Below are positions 41,817 to 49,987 of a DNA stretch of 64,000 nucleotides, in pieces. The notes beneath the pieces were generated by a model, which saw nothing but the letters and a program-made list of their open reading frames with translations, did not search any database and was not told the origin of the DNA. Positions within the stretch are counted from its first letter, which is position 1, and each line of letters begins with the position of its first letter. Origin of the DNA: Planctomycetota bacterium (lineage in GTDB: Bacteria; Planctomycetota; UBA1135; UBA2386); NCBI GenBank assembly GCA_028281765.1, contig JANQJF010000113.1:62001-126000 (forward strand), given 5' to 3'. Both the position numbers and the translations under genes were made by a program.

Positions 41817-43874
41817 ATGAGCACCACGACGCCGTCCGATTCCGCCGCGCACGCTGCCGAACCCGCCTCGACCGCCGCGCAAGCACTCGCGGCTGCGGGT
41901 GACGTCGAGTCCGCGCGCGACGTCAGCGCGCTCGACGACGCCGCGCTCGCCGCGCAAAAGCGCCTCGGTGCGAACAAGGCGAGTCTGGTCGAACGTCTGA
42001 TCTACGGACCGGAGCCGTCGGTCGAAGAGCTGCAGTCGGGAACGCGCGTGGCGCGTGAGCACGGCAACGCGGCGACTCCGGTCGTCGACGCCGCGCTCGA
42101 TTGCCTCGCCCGCGGCGAGGCCTTCGAAGCCGACGAGAAGTTGTCTGCCGCGCTTCGCTCTGCGGTCGCGAAGGAGAAGGGCTACGGCTACACGGTGCCC
42201 GCCGAGTTCGGGGGTGCCGGTGCGAGCTACGGCGCGCTCGCCCTGACCGAAGAAGAGCTCTCCGCCAACGGCCTCGGCGCACTCGCAGTCGAGATCTCCG
42301 GCGAGCTGACGATCGGCGCGGGTTCGCTGATCGGCTACGGCACCGACGCGCAGAAAAAGACGTTCTTGCCGATGCTCGCCGAGGGGCGACTCATGGGCTT
42401 CGCGCTCACCGAGGTCGGCGTCGGCGTCAACGCCAAGAAGGTGCAGGCGTATGTCGAGCTCGACGAAGCGAACGACTGCTGGCGACTGCACGCCGACGGC
42501 GCGCGCGCCAAGTTCTACATCACGAATGCGTGCCACGGCGGCCTCGTCGGTCTGGTCGCGCGCATCGGTCAGGGCGGCAAGAAGGTCGGCTTGTTCGTCA
42601 TCGAGTTGCCGGACACCGACGTCGCGCGCGGTGGCGACCAAGACTGGGGATTCTCGTGTGAGTCGACCGAGGTGTCGGCGTTCGTCGCGAACCACAACTC
42701 GCGCCTGGTCTTCGAGAACTTCCCGATCCCGAAGCAGAACCAGATCCAGGCCGACGGCGTCGAGGTGCTGTTCTACTGTCTACGCATGGGGCGCTGCATG
42801 CTCGCCGCGATGTCCGCGGGCTACCAGCGCATGCTCGCGGCCGATGCCGCGAACTTCGCGCGTCAGCGCGACGGCGTCGGCGGTCGTGTGGTCAAGCACG
42901 AGCTGCCGCGCCTCAACCTCGGCAAGGTGCTGGGCGGTGCGCTGCAGGCGCGCGCGTTGTCGCACCTGTCGCTCCAGCAGGACGCGGACGGTGTCGACCT
43001 CGCGGGGCTGCGTGACTTGACCAAGTCCGCCGCGTCGGGGACCGCGATGGAGTCGCAGATCGCATGCGAGCACGTGTTCGGCGGTCGGAGCTTCCACAAG
43101 TCGGCTCGCGTCAGCGATGCGCGTGCGAACATCCACGTCTTCGGCATCGTCGAGGGCGAGGACGACCTCATCCTCATGGGGATGATCAAGGACATCTGCG
43201 CCAAGTTCACCGACCGCTACATGGCCGGGATGCTCGGCGTGATCCAGTCGATCAACATGACCGGCGATGGTCAGCCCGTCGCCAAGGACAAGCGCATCCT
43301 GCGTATCGGTCCGCGCACGTTCCTGAAGCACCCGATGCGTTGCTTGATGGCGAACGTAAAGCTGCTCGGCAACAAGTCGTTCTGGGGCCTGATGGGTTGG
43401 ATCGCCGGCAACGCGCTCACGGACGTCCTGCGGCTGCCCGGTCGCTTGGTCCCGACCTCGATGCTGTCGCGCTACAGCTCGCTGCCGAAGCCGCTCCGCA
43501 AGCCGGTGCGCTGGGCCGAGCGCAAGCTGCGCGGTCGCCGGTGGTCGTATCTCGGCATCAACCTGTGGTACCAGCTGGAGCTCACCCGCGCGCAGATCCC
43601 GCTGCAGCGTCTCGGCAAGTCGATCGAGCACCTGTTCTCCATCGTCGCGACGTGCCACCACGCGGCGCAGCAGGACGTGTCCCAGCAGCGCGTCGCGCGG
43701 CTGCAGGCCGAGCTGCTGAAGCAGAAGTTCGAGGGCATTCGCATCCTGTCGCGGCTGCGTGGCATGGATCACCTGCGCGACATGGTCGCGGACGTCGGTC
43801 GCGACATCGAGAAGGACGAGTCGACGCTGATCGCGGGCGTCGCGCCGCAGCCGTTCGCGCAGCCCTGGGAGTAG
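41817..43874 (+). CDS. Acyl-CoA dehydrogenase family protein (FadE-like)
   Basis: 685 residues from the ATG at 41817. The N-terminal ~90 residues are Ala-rich. The dehydrogenase fold follows: GYTVPAEFGGAGASYGALAL, LPMLAEGRLMGFALTEVGVG (FAD-binding middle domain) and the C-terminal helical bundle with CEHVFGGRSFHKSARVSD and FGIVEGEDDLILMG, corresponding to the GGxGY and EGTxxI blocks of the family. A C-terminal extension of about 180 residues (from LRLPGRLVPTSMLSRYSSLP) is typical of FadE-type members. It oxidises acyl-CoA in fatty-acid breakdown. It is longer than classical ~385-residue enzymes. No other beta-oxidation gene is adjacent. Confidence 0.85.
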   Translation: MSTTTPSDSAAHAAEPASTAAQALAAAGDVESARDVSALDDAALAAQKRLGANKASLVERLIYGPEPSVEELQSGTRVAREHGNAATPVVDAALDCLARGEAFEADEKLSAALRSAVAKEKGYGYTVPAEFGGAGASYGALALTEEELSANGLGALAVEISGELTIGAGSLIGYGTDAQKKTFLPMLAEGRLMGFALTEVGVGVNAKKVQAYVELDEANDCWRLHADGARAKFYITNACHGGLVGLVARIGQGGKKVGLFVIELPDTDVARGGDQDWGFSCESTEVSAFVANHNSRLVFENFPIPKQNQIQADGVEVLFYCLRMGRCMLAAMSAGYQRMLAADAANFARQRDGVGGRVVKHELPRLNLGKVLGGALQARALSHLSLQQDADGVDLAGLRDLTKSAASGTAMESQIACEHVFGGRSFHKSARVSDARANIHVFGIVEGEDDLILMGMIKDICAKFTDRYMAGMLGVIQSINMTGDGQPVAKDKRILRIGPRTFLKHPMRCLMANVKLLGNKSFWGLMGWIAGNALTDVLRLPGRLVPTSMLSRYSSLPKPLRKPVRWAERKLRGRRWSYLGINLWYQLELTRAQIPLQRLGKSIEHLFSIVATCHHAAQQDVSQQRVARLQAELLKQKFEGIRILSRLRGMDHLRDMVADVGRDIEKDESTLIAGVAPQPFAQPWE

Positions 43875-43908
43875 TCGCTCCGGCGCGGTTGCGCCGAGCG
43901 GGATGCGG

Positions 43909-43914
43909 TATATT
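43909..43914 (+). promoter_or_regulatory. -10 hexamer TATATT, leaderless promoter
   Basis: TATATT ends 6 bases before the GTG at 43921 and lies inside the leader if translation began at the ATG at 43903. It therefore favours the GTG. Confidence 0.55.
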
Positions 43915-43920
43915 CGCGGT

Positions 43921-44892
43921 GTGATCCCGACCGCGCTCCTTCCGCTCCTGCTGACCATGATGCCGCAGAACGCGCCGCAGCCGCGCGATCCGGCACCGGC
44001 GCTCCTCGTCCCGGTCGTCGTCACGGCGCACGACTGGAAGCCGATGCATCCGGGCGATCGTCTGCTGCGATACCGGCGTAGCCCGCAGGGTGTTCGCGAA
44101 CTGTCGAAGCTCAGCGAGAGCCTTGCCGAGCTCGCGGAGATTCGCGAGGCCCAGCCCATGCACGGCTGCGCGATTCGTGTGTGGCTCGTAGATGGCGAGC
44201 GGGAGCCGAACCGGCGCGACGTGCGTGCGGTCATGGCCCGGCACGGTTGTGAATTCGAGTCGAGTGTCGATCCGAGCGAGCGCCCGCTCGACGAGTTGCG
44301 CGTGCTGCGGGTCAAGGTGCGCAAGGAGTGGCCGGGTGCGGCGAAGGCCGTGGAGCCCGCGCCGCTGCAGACCGAGGAGCGGGCGCGGCACGGCTTGCTG
44401 CGCGCGATTCTCGCGCTTGGCCGGCACTACGCGGCGCCCGAGGCGTCGCTGGTCCGCTACGCCGGTGATCCGCGCTTCGACGAGGTCTTGCGGCTCGCCG
44501 AGGCGCAGGTCGAACTCGAAACGGCGCTGGGATTCGGGGTCGTGTCCGGCGATCTGCAGCTCGACGAGTGGTCGGCGCTGCAGGGAGCGATGCTCGACGC
44601 GACGACTCTGCGCGATGAGCGGGTCCGTCAACTGCAGATGCGGCTGTGGTTGGTGCAGACACCGGGCGATCGCACGTCGTCGCTGCAACGCGAGGCCCGC
44701 GACGTCTTCCGGCTCGCGTACGCCAACCACTGGCGTGTCTGCACGCAGATCGCCGAAGATGCCCTCGCGAACGCGAAGCGCGTGGCCGGCGACCCGGCGA
44801 AGGCCGGCATGCACGCGCGCTACCTCAATCTGCACGAGTTCGCGAAGACCGCCGCCGAGGTTGCCCAGCTGCTGTCCGTGCCCGGCTACTGA
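43921..44892 (+). CDS. Exported protein of unknown function
   Basis: 323 residues from a GTG at 43921; an ATG at 43903 is possible but lies upstream of the TATATT hexamer. A signal peptide covers about the first 17 residues (VIPTALLPLLLTMMPQNA). The mature protein is Arg/Glu/Leu-rich and mostly helical (RELSKLSESLAELAEIREAQ, and DEVLRLAEAQVELETALGFG). No domain is recognised. It ends 62 bases before the ECF-hydrolase fusion gene on the same strand and could share its transcript. Confidence 0.65.
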   Translation: MIPTALLPLLLTMMPQNAPQPRDPAPALLVPVVVTAHDWKPMHPGDRLLRYRRSPQGVRELSKLSESLAELAEIREAQPMHGCAIRVWLVDGEREPNRRDVRAVMARHGCEFESSVDPSERPLDELRVLRVKVRKEWPGAAKAVEPAPLQTEERARHGLLRAILALGRHYAAPEASLVRYAGDPRFDEVLRLAEAQVELETALGFGVVSGDLQLDEWSALQGAMLDATTLRDERVRQLQMRLWLVQTPGDRTSSLQREARDVFRLAYANHWRVCTQIAEDALANAKRVAGDPAKAGMHARYLNLHEFAKTAAEVAQLLSVPGY

Positions 44893-44954
44893 CGGCGTGG
44901 GATTCCGGCGAATTCTTGTCCAGTTCGGGGTTCGGCAGGCGTGAACCGTTCGCG

Positions 44955-47060
44955 ATGACCCATTCCCCGGCCGAAGTCTCGTTCGACGACCTCCTCTCCC
45001 ACACAGGGTGGGCGAGGCGACTCGCGCTGTCGTTGGCGCGAGATGCGGCCGATGCCGACGATCTCGTGCAGGAGACCTGGCTGCGGGCGCTTCGCAAGCC
45101 GCCGCGGCGAGGCGTGCCCGTGCGCGCCTGGCTGCAGCGAGTCATGCGGAACACCGCGGCGAGTCGATGGCGTGCCGAGGCGCGTCGTGAGACGCACGAA
45201 GCGCAGTCCGTTCGCGAGCCGGATTCTGTCGAGGACGTGTTGGCCCGCGCAGACCTGCAGGCGGAGATCGTCCAGGCCGTGCAGAGCTTGTCCGAGCCGC
45301 AGCGCGTCGTGGTCGCGCTGCACTACTTCGAAGAGCAGGCGACCGCGGAGATCGCGGAGCGACTCGCGCTCGACGTCGACGCGGTGCGCAAGCGACTGCA
45401 GCGCGCGCGGTCGGTGCTGCGCGATCGACTTGCGAAGCGATGTGGACCCGACTGGCGGGCTGGCTGCTTCGCCTTCGGCAGCGTGATCGGGGGTGCGCCG
45501 GGCATCGCAGGAGCGTTGGTGGTGACTGGGAAGCAGAAGATGATCGCGGCGGGTGTGTGTGCGGTCGTGTTGGGTGCGACATGGATGTTCGGGGACGGAG
45601 TGTTCTTCGAAAGTCCGGCCCCTGATGGAGGGCGCCCTGTGAGCATGCACTCGGACCTGGACGACAATGCAGATGGATCGTCGTCACCCGGCCGCGTGCA
45701 TCGTGATCGCGGGGCGGGGAAGACTGCGCCCGACTCGGATCCGGAGAATCGACAGCGGAGTCCACGTCCGTCGACGCCGACTGGTGACGCGGCGTCGCGC
45801 GATGGCGTCGAGAGAGCCGGAGACGCTGGACTGCAGCGCGCTGCGGCACTCGCCCCGGTGTTCCATGAGCCAACGGCGGGGGACGCGGTTCTGAACCGCC
45901 TCAACGGGCTTGCCAAGGCGTGGTTCGCCGCGCGACAAATCGAGGACGCGGCACGAGTGCCCGGCCAGCGCGATCGGGCACGTCGCGAGACGAAGCAAGC
46001 TTGGTTCGCGTTCGAGTCGACCTGGAGTCAGGTGCTCGGATCGCGCGACCTCTACACGAGTCGGAGTGATCTGCTCGCGGTGTTCGATCGCGCCTTTTCA
46101 TACACGGCGTCCGGAAGCGGTGTTCACGAGGCCGAGTCGGGGCGATACGCGTTTGTGCTACCCAAAGGATATGACCCGAACCACTGTTACCCCACGGCAG
46201 TCGTGCTTGCGCCAGAGAGAAAGCCGAGGACGGTTGCGCGTGGATTCAAGAAGTTCGCGAACAAGTTCGGTTTCCTCGTCATGGTGCCTCGCCTGGATTC
46301 GGCCGATTTGGATGGTTTCGACACGCCTGCCGGAGCGCGCGCGCTGTCGCAGGGCATGGACCATGTGCTCCGGATCGCTGGCGAGTTCCAGCGCGAGTAT
46401 CGAGTCGACCGCGACCGCTTGATGATCGCGTGCTGGAGAGGTGCCGGAGTGCTCGGGCTTCGGCTGGCGACGACGTTTCCCACGCGGTTCGCGGGACTCG
46501 CTCTTGCGAGTGGAGTCCATGACCCTTCGCTGCGTTACGAGAACCTGAACGGCATGCCGGTCCTGCTCACGAAGTCCGGCGACTCGGCGAAGGATCTGGT
46601 CGACCGTCTCGAGAAGCTCGCGCCCGGTTCCACGACCGTCGAGGGGCGGGCTGGGTCGTTCCCGTTCCGCCGGGAGGACTGGTTCACGAAACGTCGCCGC
46701 TACCTCATGCGTGACGTCGTCGTGGTAGCGCCGAACGACGATCGGTTCCGGAGCGCGTACTGGATCACGCTCGGGCGCTGTGATTCCATCGACGCCGGCG
46801 ATGGCGCGCCGATCCTCACCGCGCGTGTCGATCGTGCGACGAACTCGATCGAAGTGGAGACTCGCGGGGTGTACGACTTCCGACTCCGGCTGAGCCCCGG
46901 GCTCGTGGACGTCCGTGACTTCACGCTGGTTCTCAACGGTGACCCGGTGCGTCACCAGCTCGAACCGTCGTTGGATGCGCTGATTCGGTCGATTTACGGT
47001 GGCTTCGACACGACGCGAACCTACACGGCGGAGTTGGAAGTCGTCGTCCCGCCGCGTTAG
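44955..47060 (+). CDS. ECF sigma factor fused through a membrane span to a hydrolase-like domain
   Basis: 701 residues from the ATG at 44955. Sigma region 2 lies at about 15-75 (LALSLARDAADADDLVQETW) and region 4 at about 105-160 (SEPQRVVVALHYFEEQATAE, then a DVDAVRKRLQRARSVLRDRL helix). A membrane span follows at about 196-213, then a polar linker to ~290. The extracytoplasmic ~400 residues resemble an esterase/depolymerase alpha/beta-hydrolase (YAFVLPKGYDPNHCYPTAVV, VDRDRLMIACWRGAGVLGLR). At the nucleophile elbow, where GxSxG is expected, the sequence is ACWRGAG with Arg495 in the Ser position, so the domain is probably a binding or sensing pseudoenzyme. The sigma domain would be tethered to the membrane and report on the extracytoplasmic domain. 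Confidence 0.8.
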   Translation: MTHSPAEVSFDDLLSHTGWARRLALSLARDAADADDLVQETWLRALRKPPRRGVPVRAWLQRVMRNTAASRWRAEARRETHEAQSVREPDSVEDVLARADLQAEIVQAVQSLSEPQRVVVALHYFEEQATAEIAERLALDVDAVRKRLQRARSVLRDRLAKRCGPDWRAGCFAFGSVIGGAPGIAGALVVTGKQKMIAAGVCAVVLGATWMFGDGVFFESPAPDGGRPVSMHSDLDDNADGSSSPGRVHRDRGAGKTAPDSDPENRQRSPRPSTPTGDAASRDGVERAGDAGLQRAAALAPVFHEPTAGDAVLNRLNGLAKAWFAARQIEDAARVPGQRDRARRETKQAWFAFESTWSQVLGSRDLYTSRSDLLAVFDRAFSYTASGSGVHEAESGRYAFVLPKGYDPNHCYPTAVVLAPERKPRTVARGFKKFANKFGFLVMVPRLDSADLDGFDTPAGARALSQGMDHVLRIAGEFQREYRVDRDRLMIACWRGAGVLGLRLATTFPTRFAGLALASGVHDPSLRYENLNGMPVLLTKSGDSAKDLVDRLEKLAPGSTTVEGRAGSFPFRREDWFTKRRRYLMRDVVVVAPNDDRFRSAYWITLGRCDSIDAGDGAPILTARVDRATNSIEVETRGVYDFRLRLSPGLVDVRDFTLVLNGDPVRHQLEPSLDALIRSIYGGFDTTRTYTAELEVVVPPR

Positions 47061-47069
47061 AACGCGGGC

Positions 47070-47813
47070 ATGCCGGACTTCGCACGCCTCGCAGGCAAGC
47101 TCTCGCTCGACGGACGGACCGCGGTCGTGACGGGCGCGAGTGGGGGGATCGGCCGTGCGGTCGTCGCCGATTTCGTCGACGCGGGCGCGCAGGTGATCAG
47201 CGTCGACCGGCCGGGCGCGATGCCACCGCCGCACGCCGAGCACGTCGAGTGTGACCTCGGGGATCGCGCCGCGCTGACGAAGCTCGCGACCGAGCTGGCA
47301 GCGCGAACCCCGGTGCCCGACGTGTTCGTCCACGCGGCGGGCATCACCCGCGACGGCGTCATGTGGAAGATCGGCGACGACGACTGGGACAGCGTCATGC
47401 GCATCAACCTCGACGCCGCGTGGTTCCTGCTGCGCGCGCTCGTGCCCGGCATGCGCGCCGCGGAGCGCGGACACGCCGTCTTGATCGCGTCGGTGAATGG
47501 CGAGAACGGTCGCTTCGGCCAGACCAACTACGCGGCGAGCAAAGCTGGCCTGATCGGATTCGCGAAGTCCGCCGCGCAGGAACTCGCGCGGTTCGGCATC
47601 CGCGTCAACGTCGTGTCGCCGGGATACGTCGACTCGCCGATGACGCGTGATCTGCCGGACGAGGTCAAGGCGGCCGCGGTGGCGGCCACGCCGCTCGGCA
47701 AGCTCGGCAGTCCCGAGGACATCGCGAGCGCCGTGCTCTACCTGTGCACCGGACTCAGCGCGCACGTGACCGGGCACGTGTTGCGCGTCGACGGGGGCTA
47801 CGCGGCGCCGTAG
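47070..47813 (+). CDS. Short-chain dehydrogenase/reductase (FabG-like)
   Basis: 247 residues. The cofactor loop is TGASGGIG (21-28), and the catalytic residues are Asn113, Ser141, Tyr154 and Lys158 (SVNGENGRFGQTNYAASKAG). PGYVDSPMTRDLP and GHVLRVDGGYAAP close the fold as in classical NAD(P)-dependent SDRs. The usual NNAG is HAAG here. Probable role: 3-oxoacyl-ACP or -CoA reductase or a related keto-reductase; the substrate is not determined. It starts 9 bases after the ECF-hydrolase fusion gene on the same strand, so the two are likely co-transcribed. Confidence 0.92.
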   Translation: MPDFARLAGKLSLDGRTAVVTGASGGIGRAVVADFVDAGAQVISVDRPGAMPPPHAEHVECDLGDRAALTKLATELAARTPVPDVFVHAAGITRDGVMWKIGDDDWDSVMRINLDAAWFLLRALVPGMRAAERGHAVLIASVNGENGRFGQTNYAASKAGLIGFAKSAAQELARFGIRVNVVSPGYVDSPMTRDLPDEVKAAAVAATPLGKLGSPEDIASAVLYLCTGLSAHVTGHVLRVDGGYAAP

Positions 47814-47842
47814 GGATTGCGGCGTTCGCTGCGCGTGAGGGT

Positions 47843-47866
47843 TTGGCGGTGCAGGCTTGGCGGTGC
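47843..47866. repeat. Two copies of TTGGCGGTGC between convergent genes
   Basis: The decamer occurs at 47843-47852 and 47857-47866, with a four-base spacer, inside the 118-bp gap between the SDR gene and the PhoX gene. No T-run terminator is visible there. Confidence 0.6.
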
Positions 47867-47931
47867 GGTTCGCGTTTTCGGGCCCGGAGCCGGACTCGCA
47901 CGGCGCAGTCCCTCCCTAGCCCTGGCCTCTC

Positions 47932-49866
47932 TCAGTCCCCGATCACGCTACCATCGTCCTTGGTGATCGCAACCACCGCCGACCGCGGCGGCATCCCCGC
48001 CTGATAGTCCGGCCACAGTGTCCGCGGGTTGTCGAGCGTCCACCCTTCGCCGGGGTGCTGCACCGCGACGAACAGCGTCTTGTCGTCGGGCGTGAAGCAC
48101 GGGCCGCACGCCTCCGCACCCGGCGGGCACGCGAAGAACAGCTTGGTCAGCGCGCGGCCTTCGCCCTCGGTGTCACATGCGCGGATGCCGTCGGGCACGC
48201 CGTGCAGGACTTGGTCGCTCCCTTGATCGGTCGAGATCCACAGTCGGCCCTTGGCGTCGAACTCGAGGTTGTCCGGCGCATAGAACCAGCCGTTGTGGCT
48301 CGTGTCCGGGTGGTAGCGCGTCTCGTGCTCCTCGATATTGGGGTCACCGGCGAGCAGCAGGATGTTCCACTCCAGCGCCTGCGCCGCGTGATCGCGAGAG
48401 CCGTCGACTTCCGGCGGCTCGATCTCGAGAATGTGCCCGCCGGGAACGGCCGCACGTGGATTGGCGGCGTCGACGCGGTCGGCCGATCGGGTCGAGTTCT
48501 TCGTCAGCGCGACGTAGACCTTGCCAGTGTGCGGGTGCACGGCGATGTCCTCGGGACGGTCCATCGGCGTTGCGCCCACGGCGTCGGCGGCGAGTCGCGC
48601 GTCGATGACGACGTCGGCCTGGCAGTGGAAGCCGTTCTTGGAGGTCAGTGGACCTTGGCCGTGGACGAGTGGGAGCCACTCGCCCTTGCCGGACGCGTCG
48701 AAGCGCGCGACGTAGAGCGTGCCGTCGTCGAGCAAGTCGAGATTCGCACGCGGGTTGTCCGGATCGAAACGGCCGTTCGAGACGAATCGATACACGTATT
48801 CGTAGGCCTGATCGTCGCCGGAGTAGACCACGACGCGGTTGTCGCTCGTCAGCGTCACGCACGCACCTTCGTGGCGGAACCGGCCGAGCGCCGTGCGCTT
48901 GATCGGCGTCGCCGTCGGATCGTACGGGTCGATCTCGACGATCCAGCCGAACCGGTTCGGTTCCTGGCTGTCGCGATCGAGTCGGAACCGTTCGACGTGG
49001 CGAGCCCAGCCGTACCCCGGGGCACCGAGGCCGTAGCGGCGCAGGGAGTTCAGATCGGCGTCTCGCCCGGGGCGGCCCGCGAAGTAGTCCTGAAAGTTCT
49101 CTTCGGCCGAGAGCACGGTGCCCCACGGCGTCGTGCCGCCGCAGCAGTTCGCAAACGTACCGAGCACGCGCGTGCCCGTCGGATCCGCGGATGTCTTCAT
49201 GCGGCCGTGGCCACGCGCCGGGCCGCCGATGTCGATCGGAGTGTTCGCGGTGAAGCGCCGGTTGAAGTTGCTGCCTCGGACGAATGTCCAGTGGCCGTCC
49301 ACCTTCCGGATCTCCGTGATCGAATGGCCCTGCGCGGCCATCTCGACCTTGGTTTGCTCCGCGTCGAGCAGGACCGGGTGCACGCCACGCCACATCAGCT
49401 CACCCGAGGTGTACTCGTGGTTTACGCACAGCAGTCCGTGGTCCGAGTTCTTCGAGCCTCGCGGCAGGGGCATGAATGCGATGAAGTCGTTGTGCGCGCC
49501 GAACTGCTTCTCCTGTGCCGCGCCGGTCTGCCGGTCGGGATCGAAGTCCGGTGCGTCTTTACCGACCGTTGGATCACCCCAGCGGATCAGGACGTCCGCG
49601 GTGTATCCAGGGGAGACCTGGTGCGCGTCGCGGATGTGGTTGTCGACTTCGTCGAACATCAGCGTCGACTTGCCCGCCGTGCGGGTGGTGGCCTTCGCCG
49701 TGTCGGCGACGCCGGCCGCGGCGGCAGTCCGCGGCAGGCTCGCGACCGCCGCGAACGAAAGCGCGCCACCGATCAGCTGTCGTCGCGAGAAACGGCGTTC
49801 GACCAGCTGTTCGAGAGACGGTTGTTCGGAACGGTTGGCGGGTTGGGACGCGGGTCGCTCGGACAT
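47932..49866 (-). CDS. PhoX-family (DUF839) alkaline phosphatase, Tat-exported
   Basis: 644 residues from the ATG at 49866; the frame remains open upstream to 50016, but the Tat signal places the start here. The twin-arginine signal is RRFSRRQLIGGALSF (about 24-38). PhoX landmarks include NHEYTSGELMWRGVHP, NCCGGTTPWGTVLSAEENFQ, RLWISTDQGSDQ and PEDIAVHPHTGKVYVALT. PhoX enzymes bind iron and calcium and release phosphate from organic esters outside the cytoplasmic membrane. No Pho box is recognisable. CACAAT lies 6 bases before the start. Confidence 0.92.
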   Translation of the reverse strand: MSERPASQPANRSEQPSLEQLVERRFSRRQLIGGALSFAAVASLPRTAAAAGVADTAKATTRTAGKSTLMFDEVDNHIRDAHQVSPGYTADVLIRWGDPTVGKDAPDFDPDRQTGAAQEKQFGAHNDFIAFMPLPRGSKNSDHGLLCVNHEYTSGELMWRGVHPVLLDAEQTKVEMAAQGHSITEIRKVDGHWTFVRGSNFNRRFTANTPIDIGGPARGHGRMKTSADPTGTRVLGTFANCCGGTTPWGTVLSAEENFQDYFAGRPGRDADLNSLRRYGLGAPGYGWARHVERFRLDRDSQEPNRFGWIVEIDPYDPTATPIKRTALGRFRHEGACVTLTSDNRVVVYSGDDQAYEYVYRFVSNGRFDPDNPRANLDLLDDGTLYVARFDASGKGEWLPLVHGQGPLTSKNGFHCQADVVIDARLAADAVGATPMDRPEDIAVHPHTGKVYVALTKNSTRSADRVDAANPRAAVPGGHILEIEPPEVDGSRDHAAQALEWNILLLAGDPNIEEHETRYHPDTSHNGWFYAPDNLEFDAKGRLWISTDQGSDQVLHGVPDGIRACDTEGEGRALTKLFFACPPGAEACGPCFTPDDKTLFVAVQHPGEGWTLDNPRTLWPDYQAGMPPRSAVVAITKDDGSVIGD

Positions 49867-49987
49867 GCTGCCATTGTGGGACGAGATCGTTTCTGCGGAA
49901 GGCAAGGAAAGGTAAATCGGTCCGGTCGTTAACGGCGCGCGGCCGGGAGCTCGAAGGCCCCGGCCGCGCGGAGAGGCGAAGCGCCGA

